Assembly: GCF_003319125.1 (NCBI RefSeq)
Contig: NZ_QOHG01000010.1
Span: 1 to 64,000, forward strand
Length of the DNA: 64,000 nt
Source: Blastococcus sp. TF02A-26
GTDB taxonomy: Bacteria; Actinomycetota; Actinomycetes; Mycobacteriales; Geodermatophilaceae
Direction: 5' to 3'
Shown here: positions 40,866 through 48,449 of the stretch, in pieces
Numbering within the stretch: the first letter of the stretch is position 1
How the letters are laid out: every line of letters begins with the position of its first letter
Notes under the pieces: generated by a model
What the model was told of the DNA's origin: nothing
The model's input: only the letters and a program-made list of their open reading frames with translations
The model's database searches: none
Program-made: the position numbers and the translations under genes

Positions 40866-41594
40866 ATGCCCACCCTCGCGGTCCGTCCCGCTCCCTCCCC
40901 GACCCCGGTCCCCTCCGCTCCCGCGGCGCCGTGCCGGGCCACGGCCCACCAGCTCGTGGTCCACCGGCTGGCACGCCGCGAGTTCCGCGTCCTCGCCCGC
41001 CTGGCCACCTGGGCCGCCGCCGACGACGCCGCCCGCACCGCCGCCCTGGCCGCGCACGCCGACCTCGTGGGCCGGGTGCTCCTGCACCACCACGCCCTCG
41101 AGCGCGAGCTGATCTGGCCCGCCCTGCTCCGGGAGCTGCCCGATCGCGACGCCGACCGCGCCCGGGACCGGATCGCCGACTGGACCGCCCGGTGCGCGCG
41201 GGTGGACCACCTGCTGCGCGACATCTCCACCGCGGCCCGGCAGTGGTCGGTGACCGGCACCGGGGCCGCCCGGGACGCCTTCGCGATGGCCTGCCTGGTG
41301 CTGGCCGGCGCGGTCGACGAGCAGACCGGCGAGGAGGAGCGGGAGCTGCTCCCCCTCCTGGCCGCCCTGCCCGCGCAGCGGTGGTCGGAGATCACCGCCT
41401 CGGCCGGGTGCGCCCTGTCGGGCCGGGAGCAGCTGTTCGTGCTCGGCCGGGCCCTGGAGGACGCGCCTCCCGGTGAGCGGTCCCGGATGCTGGCCGCGCT
41501 GCCGCCGGCCACCCGGACCGCGTGGCGGCTCTCCGGCCGCCGCCGCTACCGCGCCGCGGTCATCCGGTTGCGCGGCGAGCCGCCCGCTCCCTGA
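40866..41594 (+). CDS. Hemerythrin-like domain protein
   Basis: A 242-residue protein with a hemerythrin-type four-helix bundle. Metal-ligand candidates are the His of HQLVVHRLARREFRVL, HHHALERELIWPALL and EEERELLPLLAALP, with the usual H-x-x-x-E spacings. The C-terminal region (MLAALPPATRTAWRLSGRRR, YRAAVIRLRG) is basic. Such proteins bind O2, NO or iron, or act as stress sensors. ATG start at 40866; a TTGCCC/TACCGT promoter with a 16-bp spacer lies about 40 bp upstream. It is divergent from the rsbQ-like operon and may belong to the same stress response. Confidence 0.8.
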   Translation: MPTLAVRPAPSPTPVPSAPAAPCRATAHQLVVHRLARREFRVLARLATWAAADDAARTAALAAHADLVGRVLLHHHALERELIWPALLRELPDRDADRARDRIADWTARCARVDHLLRDISTAARQWSVTGTGAARDAFAMACLVLAGAVDEQTGEEERELLPLLAALPAQRWSEITASAGCALSGREQLFVLGRALEDAPPGERSRMLAALPPATRTAWRLSGRRRYRAAVIRLRGEPPAP

Positions 41595-41620
41595 CGGGGC
41601 CTCACTCCGACCGTCCCTTC

Positions 41621-41677
41621 GGCCTCGGCGCAGGGGCCCGCCGCGAGCGCGCGAGCGGTGGGGCGGCGAGGTCCTTC
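41621..41677 (-). repeat. Family 2 palindromic element, copy 2
   Basis: A 57-bp element read on the minus strand from GAAGGACC to GAGGCC, with loop TCGCGCGCTC. In the outer stem the T-A pair of copy 1 is replaced by C-G. It starts one base after the stop codon of the zinc-ribbon gene and lies between convergent genes. Confidence 0.85.
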
Positions 41678-41678
41678 T

Positions 41679-41810
41679 TCAGTAGCGGGAGGTGCCGCAC
41701 TCCGCGCAGCGCTTGCGGTGAACGCGGGACTCCCCCGAGCAGTTCGGGCACGTCCAGGTCGCCCGCTCGGCGGTGGTGGTGGGTCGTTCGACGGTGCTGG
41801 TGGCGCTCAT
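41679..41810 (-). CDS. 43-residue zinc-ribbon protein
   Basis: A very short gene, MSATSTVERPTTTAERATWT followed by a zinc ribbon with CPNC and CAEC (Cys at residues 21, 24, 35, 38) and a basic HRKR between. The four Cys are the only ones in the protein, which supports a true metal site. Ribosome site GGGGGAGG lies five bases before the ATG, and a TAGCGT -10 lies about 55 bp upstream. Small zinc ribbons of this type can bind nucleic acids or ribosomes; the function here is unknown. A family 2 element directly follows the stop. Confidence 0.72.
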   Translation of the reverse strand: MSATSTVERPTTTAERATWTCPNCSGESRVHRKRCAECGTSRY

Positions 41811-41979
41811 GGCCTCCCCCTCTGTGCGGTGACCGGCGGGTCTCGCGGCGGTCACGACCGACGCTAGGGAGCCCGCGTGACGACGAGGTGACCTCCGGGT
41901 TGCACTCCTGGACGGGCCCGGTGAGTCCGCTCACGCGTGGCACCGATGAGAACGCCGTCCCGGGCCGGTCCGAGCTGCC

Positions 41980-42612
41980 GTGACCCCCACGTTCGTCCTC
42001 GTCCCCGGTGCCGGCGGGCAGGCCTGGTACTGGCACCGCGTCGTCCCCGAGCTGGAGCGGCGGGGCTTCCCCGCCGTCGCCGTCGACCTGCCGGCGGACG
42101 ACGACACCGCCGGGCTGGCCGTCTACGCCGACGCCGTGGTCGCCGCGGCCGGCGACGCCGCGGACGTCGTCCTCGTGGCGCAGTCGATGGGCGGCCTGAC
42201 GGCACCGCTGGTGTGCGACCGGCTGCCGGTGCGGCTGCTCGTGCTGCTCAACGCGATGGTGCCGCGCCCCGGGGAGACCGGCGGGGACTGGTGGGCCGCG
42301 ACCGGTCACGACGTCGACGCATCCGACGACGCCTTCGTCCACGACGTGCCGGCCGAGGTGCTGGCGACCGCGCCACCGCCGCGCGACCAGTCCGGCCGGC
42401 CGTTCGAGGATCCGTGGCCGCTGCCGGCGTGGCCCGACGTCCGCACCGTCGTCCTGGCCGGGCGGGACGACCGCTTCTTCCCGCCCGACTTCCAGCGACG
42501 GGTGGCCGCGGAGCGGCTCGGCCTGGAGGTCGGCGAGGTCCCCGGTGGGCACTGCGCCGCGTTGGCCCGTCCCGTCGAGCTCGCGGACCGGCTGGTGTCG
42601 TTGGTCGGGTGA
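41980..42612 (+). CDS. Alpha/beta-hydrolase, EstC-like
   Basis: A 210-residue hydrolase beginning TPTFVLVPGAGGQAWYWHRV (oxyanion region). The nucleophile is the Ser of LVAQSMGGLTAPLV (G replaced by A-Q before Ser), the acid probably the Asp of VLAGRDDRFFPP, and the His in VPGGHCAALARPVELAD. The family includes carboxylesterases and some methylesterases; the substrate is unknown. GTG start at 41980. A downstream gap of 70 bp separates it from the helD-like gene. Confidence 0.85.
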   Translation: MTPTFVLVPGAGGQAWYWHRVVPELERRGFPAVAVDLPADDDTAGLAVYADAVVAAAGDAADVVLVAQSMGGLTAPLVCDRLPVRLLVLLNAMVPRPGETGGDWWAATGHDVDASDDAFVHDVPAEVLATAPPPRDQSGRPFEDPWPLPAWPDVRTVVLAGRDDRFFPPDFQRRVAAERLGLEVGEVPGGHCAALARPVELADRLVSLVG

Positions 42613-42683
42613 GCCGCGGCGCCTCCGGCCCCGCGGACGCGCACAATGGTCGGTCCGTCCCGAGCCGACCAGAGAGAAGCGCG

Positions 42684-45014
42684 TTGCCGTCCACCCGGTC
42701 CGATGTCGTCCCCCACTCCGAGCTGGCCACCGAGCAGGAGTACGTCACCGATCTGTACCGGCGGCTCGACGCCGCTCGCGACCTCGCCGCTCGCCGGCTG
42801 CGCCAGGCGATCACGTCCCCCGCGGTGTCCCCGCAGGACCTGCAGGAGCGCGACGCGACGGTCCGCTTCCAGTCGGAGCGGGTGACCGCGCTGGACGCGG
42901 CCGAGGCCGGTCTGGTCGTCGGCCGGATCGACCGGGCCGAGGAGGGCGCGCTCTACGTCGGCCGGATCGGGCTGGCCGCCGACGACGTCTCCACCGACCC
43001 GGCACTCGTCGACTGGCGCGCCCCCGCGGCCCGGCCCTTCTACACCGCGACGCCGATGCACCCGCTCGGGATCGTCCGCCGCCGGCACATCCGCACCCGC
43101 GGGCGCACCGTGACCCGGCTCGACGACGAGCTCATCGACGCGGTCGGGGCGGCCGACACCGAGGGGCTGCAGATCACCGGCGAGGCGGCGCTGCTGGCCG
43201 CGCTCGGCGCCTCGCGGACCGGCCGGATGACCGACATCGTCCGCACCATCCAGGGCGAGCAGGACCGGATCATCCGCGCCGACGCCAACGGCGTGCTGGT
43301 CGTGCAGGGCGGGCCCGGAACCGGCAAGACCGCCGTGGCGCTGCACCGGGCGGCCTACCTGCTCTACACGCACCGCGAGCGCCTGGCCCGGCGCGGTCTG
43401 CTGGTGGTCGGGCCGACGCCGACGTTCCTGCGCTACATCGCCGACGTGCTGCCCTCCCTCGGCGAGACCGGCGTGCTGCTGTCGGGGCTGGGCCAGCTGC
43501 GGCCGGGGATCGACGCGCGGGCCGCGGAGTCGCCGGAGGCCGCTGCCGTCAAGGGCCGGCTGGAGATGGTCGAGGTGCTCGAGCGGGCCGTCGCCGCCCG
43601 CCAGGTCGTGCCGGACGCCCCTCTCGAGATCGTCGTCGACGGGACGCCGCTGCGGCTGCGCCCGATCGACGTCGCCCGGGCCGGCCGGTCGGCCGTGCGG
43701 GCCGCCCGGCTGCACAACCTGGCCCGCCCGGAGTTCGCCCGCCGCATCGTCGACCTGCTCGCCAAGCGCTACGCGGAGAAGCTCGGCGAGGGGATCCAGG
43801 GCGGGCGGGACCTGTTCGGCCGCGACGACCTCGGCTCGCTCCGCCGGGAGGTGGCCGGCGACCCGGGCGTGCAGGCGCTGGTCCAGCGGCTGTGGCCGCG
43901 GCTGACGCCGGAGCGGTTCCTGCGCGAGTTCTACGCCGACCCGGCCGCGATCGCCGCCGCCACGCCGGACTGGAGCGAGACGGACCGGGCGCTGCTGCAC
44001 CGGGCCGACGACTTCCCACCCACCCACTGGACGCCCGCCGACGTCCCGCTGCTCGAGGAGGCCGACGAGCTGCTCGGCACCGACGACTCGGCCGAGCGCA
44101 GCCGCGCCGGCCGCGACCGGCGCCGCCGGCTGGCCGAGGCGCAGGCGACGCTGGACCTGCTGCACGGCTCCCGCTCCACCGACCTGGAGGACGACGAGGA
44201 GGGCTCGCACCTGGAAGCCGAGGTGCTCAGCGCCGGCGACCTGCTCACCGCCGAGCGGCTGGCCGACCGGCAGAGCGAGCTGGACTTCCGCACCACCGCC
44301 GAGCGGGCCGCCGCCGACCGCACCTGGACGTTCGGCCACGTCGTCGTCGACGAGGCGCAGGAGCTGTCGCCGATGGCGTGGCGGCTGCTGGTGCGGCGCT
44401 GCCCGACGCGGTCGATGACCGTCGTGGGCGACGTCGCGCAGACCGGCTCGCTGGCCGGCGCCGACCGCTGGGCGGAGGTCCTCGACCCGCACGCGAAGGG
44501 CCTGTGGCGGCTGGAGGAGCTGACCGTCAACTACCGGACGCCGGCCGAGATCATGGCCGTGGCCGCCGACGTGCTGGCCGCCGGCGGCACCGGGCTCACC
44601 CCGCCGCGGTCGGTCCGCGAGGGCGGCGAGCAGCCGTGGGCCGCGCGGGTGGCGGAGGCCGAGCTCCCCGGGCGGGCCGCCACCTGCGCCGCCGAGTGGT
44701 CCGCGCACGAGGGGACGCTGGCGGTGATCGTCCCGCCCAGCCGGGTGGCGTCGGTGACCACGGCCCTGGCGGCGGCGCTGCCCGCGGTCTCCTCCGGACC
44801 GGACGCGGACTCCGCGCTCGGCCCGGTGGTGCTCACGCCGACCGAGGCCAAGGGGCTGGAGTTCGACTCGGTGCTCGTCGTGGACCCGCAGGGCGTGCTC
44901 GACGAGGGGGTGCGCGGCCGCAACGACCTCTACGTCGCCCTCACCCGCGCCACGCAGCGGCTCGGCGTCCTGACGCCCGGCCCACTGCCCGCGGAGCTGG
45001 CCCGCCTGGGCTGA
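42684..45014 (+). CDS. HelD-type RNA polymerase-recycling helicase
   Basis: A 776-residue superfamily 1 ATPase of the HelD/HelR group, which pry stalled RNA polymerase off DNA and, in some actinobacteria, protect it from rifamycins. The N-terminal part (EQEYVTDLYRRLDAARDLAA) is the coiled-coil arm that enters the secondary channel. Walker A is VVQGGPGTGKTAVALHRAA near residue 210, motif II reads VVVDEAQELSPMAW, motif III VGDVAQTGS and the C-terminal motif VI region is DLYVALTRATQRLGVLTPG. TTG start at 42684 is preceded by GAGAGAAG; a CACAAT -10 lies about 45 bp upstream. I see no rifamycin-associated element. Confidence 0.93.
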   Translation: MPSTRSDVVPHSELATEQEYVTDLYRRLDAARDLAARRLRQAITSPAVSPQDLQERDATVRFQSERVTALDAAEAGLVVGRIDRAEEGALYVGRIGLAADDVSTDPALVDWRAPAARPFYTATPMHPLGIVRRRHIRTRGRTVTRLDDELIDAVGAADTEGLQITGEAALLAALGASRTGRMTDIVRTIQGEQDRIIRADANGVLVVQGGPGTGKTAVALHRAAYLLYTHRERLARRGLLVVGPTPTFLRYIADVLPSLGETGVLLSGLGQLRPGIDARAAESPEAAAVKGRLEMVEVLERAVAARQVVPDAPLEIVVDGTPLRLRPIDVARAGRSAVRAARLHNLARPEFARRIVDLLAKRYAEKLGEGIQGGRDLFGRDDLGSLRREVAGDPGVQALVQRLWPRLTPERFLREFYADPAAIAAATPDWSETDRALLHRADDFPPTHWTPADVPLLEEADELLGTDDSAERSRAGRDRRRRLAEAQATLDLLHGSRSTDLEDDEEGSHLEAEVLSAGDLLTAERLADRQSELDFRTTAERAAADRTWTFGHVVVDEAQELSPMAWRLLVRRCPTRSMTVVGDVAQTGSLAGADRWAEVLDPHAKGLWRLEELTVNYRTPAEIMAVAADVLAAGGTGLTPPRSVREGGEQPWAARVAEAELPGRAATCAAEWSAHEGTLAVIVPPSRVASVTTALAAALPAVSSGPDADSALGPVVLTPTEAKGLEFDSVLVVDPQGVLDEGVRGRNDLYVALTRATQRLGVLTPGPLPAELARLG

Positions 45015-45018
45015 GGGT

Positions 45019-45234
45019 CTAGCGGGACCGCGGGGCGCGGGTCGCGGGAGGACGACGGTGCGCCGAGTACTCCACGAAGCCGACCGCGGCGGCGGTGAGC
45101 ACGAGGCCGGCCACGCCCCAGAAGACGAGGGAGACCCCGGCCGTCGTCGCGCGCTCGGTCTCGGCCCGGATCAGACCGACGAAGAGCATCAGCAGGGACA
45201 GCGCAGCCCCCAGCGGGGCGAGCCACCGGCTCAT
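45019..45234 (-). CDS. Two-helix small membrane protein
   Basis: A 71-residue protein with two hydrophobic helices (WLAPLGAALSLLMLFVGLI and VSLVFWGVAGLVLTAAAVGF) and a basic C-terminal tail (EYSAHRRPPATRAPRSR). ATG start at 45234, with GAGGAGGG just upstream. It ends 4 bp before the convergent helD-like stop. Function unknown. Confidence 0.65.
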   Translation of the reverse strand: MSRWLAPLGAALSLLMLFVGLIRAETERATTAGVSLVFWGVAGLVLTAAAVGFVEYSAHRRPPATRAPRSR

Positions 45235-45361
45235 CGCGATCCCTCCTCGTCCTCGGTCGTCGTCCGGACCCACCGTCCCCCACGGCACCCGGACCGGCCA
45301 CGAGGTCGGGAAGCGCGCCGGTCGCGCCCTCGCGGAGCGTGACCGGTCGGGCCACCGTCCG

Positions 45362-46636
45362 TCAGGCCGCGGTCTCCCGGACGTGCAACCGCACACCGCT
45401 GGCCGGGCGGGCCGGGATCCGCCGCAGGGAGATGGTCAGGTCCTGCTGGGGCGCCTCGGCGTCGAGCCGGGCCAGCCGCTGCGCCAGCGCGGCCAGCAGG
45501 CCGACGGTGATCTGCTCGCCGGGGCAGCGGTGGTTGGTGCGCGGGTCTCCCCCGCCCTGCGGGACGAACTCGAAGGCGCCGATCTCCCGGTCGAGGAAGC
45601 GCTCGGGACGGAACGCGTAGGGCTCGGGCCACAGCTCGGGGTCGTGGTTGGTGCCCCAGAGGTCGAGCAGCACCATCGAGTGCTTCGGGATGCGGACGCC
45701 GTCGTACTCCAGCGCCTGCGGCGCCCGGCCGCCGATGAACGGGGCGAACGGGTAGAAGCGGCGGACCTCGTGCGCCCACGCCTCGGCGAACGCCGCGTCG
45801 CCGCTCGCCAGCCGCTCGCGGTGCTGCGGCCAGCGGATCAGCGCGTGCCCGGAGTAGGCGACGAACCAGGCGATGGCGGTGGTCGGCCGGATGACGTTCA
45901 GCAGCTCGACGGCGCAGGTCTGCGGGCTGAGGAGCTCGCCGTCGGCGTCGCGGTGGTGGACGACGACGTCGACGACCGAGCCGGTGGGGACGGTCCGCCG
46001 CCCGGCGCGGACGTCGTCCACGAGGCCGGCCAGCCAGCGCTCCCGCCGCCCGCGAGCCCGCCGGGCGCGCCAGTGCCGCGGGCCGCCGGTGGCGAAGCCG
46101 TCGACCATCGCCGTCAGGTCTGTCGCCAGGGCCGGCACCTCGTCGTCGGTCACCGGGACGCCGGCCCAGCGGGTCACCGAGCCGGCCAGGACGCGCGCCG
46201 CCTCGTCGAACAGGACGATCTCCCGGCCGGCCCAGGTGGCCGCGGCGTCGTCCCAGGCCTGGGCGGTGCGCTCGACCAGGGCGGTGCTGCCGCCACCCTC
46301 CGGCCCGTCCTTCATGAGCAGGGCGACGAACATCGCCTTCCGCACCCGGTGCAGGTCGCCGTCGAGGGTGTGCACGGCACCCTTCCCGAAGAGCGTGCCC
46401 TGCACCGGCTCGGGGATCGCGTGCGCTCGGTGGACGTGCTCCTCGTCGTAGAGGAAGCGCCCGGCGTCGGGGCCGACGATCCCGGTGGCGGGCAGTCCGC
46501 CGAGGAGGACGCCGACGGTCCGGCTGCTCCGCGTGCGACGTGCGTCGGGCAGCCAGCCGTAGCCCTTGGCGAACAGCAGGGGCGAGTTCTCCAGGCGCAT
46601 GAGATGCGGACTGCCCAGGGACCGGGCTCCTGACAC
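45362..46636 (-). CDS. CYP152-type cytochrome P450 peroxygenase
   Basis: A 424-residue P450 that fits the fatty-acid peroxygenase subfamily (P450-BSbeta, SPalpha, OleT), which uses H2O2 instead of a redox partner. The I-helix reads IRPTTAIAWFVAY, with the Arg-Pro pair that binds the substrate carboxylate in place of the usual acid-alcohol pair. The K-helix E-x-x-R is in EVRRFYPFAPFI and the haem Cys in NHRCPGEQITVGLL, after FVPQGGGD. It would hydroxylate or decarboxylate fatty acids. GTG start at 46636 is uncertain; an in-frame ATG 12 codons later is good too. Confidence 0.9.
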   Translation of the reverse strand: MSGARSLGSPHLMRLENSPLLFAKGYGWLPDARRTRSSRTVGVLLGGLPATGIVGPDAGRFLYDEEHVHRAHAIPEPVQGTLFGKGAVHTLDGDLHRVRKAMFVALLMKDGPEGGGSTALVERTAQAWDDAAATWAGREIVLFDEAARVLAGSVTRWAGVPVTDDEVPALATDLTAMVDGFATGGPRHWRARRARGRRERWLAGLVDDVRAGRRTVPTGSVVDVVVHHRDADGELLSPQTCAVELLNVIRPTTAIAWFVAYSGHALIRWPQHRERLASGDAAFAEAWAHEVRRFYPFAPFIGGRAPQALEYDGVRIPKHSMVLLDLWGTNHDPELWPEPYAFRPERFLDREIGAFEFVPQGGGDPRTNHRCPGEQITVGLLAALAQRLARLDAEAPQQDLTISLRRIPARPASGVRLHVRETAA

Positions 46637-46657
46637 GGACGGCCGATGTGCTGATCG

Positions 46658-46951
46658 CTACCGCCGATGGATGGTCAGCGCCCGGCCGGGGCGGCGGACC
46701 ATGTCCCAGATCGCGGAGAACGGCAGCGCGACATCGACGCTGACCTCGTCGTCGTCCGCCACCTCGATCGTCAGCGGCGGTGTGCGCGTCCAGTCCATCC
46801 GTCCCCGCACGGTGTACGTGCCGGCCGGGAGCGGGACGGCGGCGGACTCCCCCTGTCTGAGCGCCGCGACCTCTCGGTCGTCCACGAGCACGCGGAGCCG
46901 CCGGAGTATGCCGCCGCCGTCACGGGGCCGGCTGAGTCGGAGCGTCGCCAC
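46658..46951 (-). CDS. Small beta-rich hypothetical protein
   Basis: A 97-residue protein with strand-like segments: LRVLVDDREVAAL, GESAAVPLPAGTYTVRGRMD and EVSVDVALPFSAIWDMVRRP. The pattern (regular strands with an AGTYTVRGR hairpin) is like carboxypeptidase-regulatory or PEGA-type beta domains. No signal peptide. GTG start at 46951, with TAGCGT six bases upstream, so a leaderless gene. Ends 21 bp before the P450 gene start and may be co-transcribed. Confidence 0.65.
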   Translation of the reverse strand: MATLRLSRPRDGGGILRRLRVLVDDREVAALRQGESAAVPLPAGTYTVRGRMDWTRTPPLTIEVADDDEVSVDVALPFSAIWDMVRRPGRALTIHRR

Positions 46952-47106
46952 GATCGAACGCTAGATCCGCACGGTCCCGCGGGCCGATCGACGACGACTG
47001 TCCATTGCGGGCAGCCCGACGGCAACGCGCTCCGCAAGTACGGACGCCAATCCGTGGACAAGCGTCTGACCTGCGGAAACAGGTCGCCCGCGGTCGTCGC
47101 AAGCGG

Positions 47107-47127
47107 TAGAATCGAACACACATTCGA
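47107..47127 (+). promoter_or_regulatory. Promoter -10 overlapped by a LexA-type SOS box
   Basis: TAGAAT (-10) runs directly into TCGAACACACATTCGA at 47112-47127, one base from the actinobacterial SOS-box consensus TCGAAC-N4-GTTCGA. The box covers the probable start point of transcription, so LexA would repress the DUF222 gene until DNA damage. Confidence 0.75.
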
Positions 47128-47145
47128 AGGGGCGAGGAGGCGGTC

Positions 47146-48372
47146 GTGGGCGAGTTGCAGTCGGCACTCGACGAGCTCGCGGGCCTGGACCTCGACGAGT
47201 TCTCCGACGGGCCGCTGCTGGACCACCTCCGCGAGGTCGTGACCACGGTCAACCGCCTCACGGCTCACGCCGTCCGGGTGACGCGCCGGGCGGACGTGCG
47301 GCTGGCGTGCGAGCACGACGGCGCGAAGACGATGCAGTCCTGGCTGCGCGGACACCTACGGATCTCCGGCTCGCTGGCCAAGGACCTGGTCGGGCTGGGC
47401 AGGGTCCTCGCCCAGCTTCCGGCGACCGAAGCGGCGTTCGCCGCCGGCCACCTGGGGGCTGACCAGGTCGAGGTCATCGCGAAGATCATCGAACCGGCCC
47501 ACCTCGACAAAGCCACCGCCCAGGGCATCGACGTCCGTGAAGTCGAGACCGCACTGGTCACCGTCGCCCTCCACGGCACCCACCGCGACCTGCAGCTCGC
47601 CGTCGGGGAGTACCTGGCCAAGCTCGACCCCGACGGCACCGAACCCGACCCCACCGAGGAGCGGGCCTTCACCCTCGTGCAGCATCCCGACGGCACCTGG
47701 ACGGTGCACGGCACCCTCGACGAGGTCGGCGGGCAGAAGGTCGCCACCGCCCTGGAGTCCATGTCCGCCGCCGGCCGCTGCGCCGGCGACGGGCGCACCC
47801 GCTCCCAACGTGGCGGCGACGCCCTCGTCCAGCTCGCCGATCTCGCCCTGGCCTCCGGTCAGCTGCCGGTGCTGCGGACGGTCAAGCCGCACGTCATCGT
47901 CACCATCGGCATCGACGACCTCGTCGACCCCATCACCGGACCCGCCGCCGCCGACACCGGCCTCGGCGCGACCATCTCCGCCGCCCGCGCCCGCTGGACC
48001 GCGTGCGACTCCACCGTCACCCGCATCGTGCTCGACGCCGACGGGCTCCCGATCGACGTCGGACGCGAGCAGCGAGTGGTCCCCGCCCACATCCGCAAGG
48101 CCGTCGAACTCCGCGACGAGACGTGCGTGTTCGCCGGCTGCGAGGCGCCACGCTGGTCTGCGACAGGAAGGACCCCCGTGCCCCCCGCCCCTCGCAGGCT
48201 CGCGGCGGGCCCCTGCACGGGGGCCATCGCAGGAAGATGCGAGCGCCACCACACCAAGGTCCACCACGGCTACCGCGTCGAACGCGACGACACCGCACCA
48301 CCCGGCAGCCGATGGCGCACCTACCGCCCCGACGGCACCGAGATCGTCATCCACGCACCGCTGCGCACCTGA
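47146..48372 (+). CDS. DUF222/HNH (13E12-type) protein, HNH core disrupted
   Basis: A 408-residue member of the 13E12 repeat family. The DUF222 part is complete (VTTVNRLTAHAVRVTRRADV, LGAGHLGADQVEV-like HLGADQVEVIAKIIEPAHL, VHGTLDEVGGQKVATALESM, IVLDADGLPIDVGREQRVVP). The HNH part starts normally (VELRDETCVFAGCEAP) and ends normally (CERHHTKVHHGYRVERDD), but the segment between, expected to hold C-D-x-H-H and the G-G-x-T-x-x-x-N core, reads SATGRTPVPPAPRRLAAGPC instead, from a family 2 palindrome. The frame is kept. Nuclease activity is probably lost. GTG start with GAGGAGG upstream, driven by an SOS-box promoter. Confidence 0.88.
   Translation: MGELQSALDELAGLDLDEFSDGPLLDHLREVVTTVNRLTAHAVRVTRRADVRLACEHDGAKTMQSWLRGHLRISGSLAKDLVGLGRVLAQLPATEAAFAAGHLGADQVEVIAKIIEPAHLDKATAQGIDVREVETALVTVALHGTHRDLQLAVGEYLAKLDPDGTEPDPTEERAFTLVQHPDGTWTVHGTLDEVGGQKVATALESMSAAGRCAGDGRTRSQRGGDALVQLADLALASGQLPVLRTVKPHVIVTIGIDDLVDPITGPAAADTGLGATISAARARWTACDSTVTRIVLDADGLPIDVGREQRVVPAHIRKAVELRDETCVFAGCEAPRWSATGRTPVPPAPRRLAAGPCTGAIAGRCERHHTKVHHGYRVERDDTAPPGSRWRTYRPDGTEIVIHAPLRT
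48167..48225 (+). repeat. Family 2 palindromic element, copy 3, inside a gene
   Basis: A 59-bp element from GAAGGACC to GGGGGCC, 47 of 59 bases identical to copy 1. The outer stem is perfect apart from the bulged A, the inner stem has one C-C mismatch, and the loop is TCGCAGGCTC. It is flanked by AGGAAG at 48165 and again at 48231, 66 bp (22 codons) apart. It lies in frame in the HNH part of the DUF222 gene. Confidence 0.85.
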
Positions 48373-48449
48373 CGCCTTGAGCCGTGCCCATCCCCGCTGC
48401 CACTCCCTGGGCCGCGGGGCACAGGCGCGCGCCCGGCCGGATCCCAGGA

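Noticed and set aside
42613-42683. Rifamycin-associated element upstream of the helD-like gene
   Set aside because: HelR genes can carry such a palindrome, but I find no inverted repeat of that kind before the TTG start.
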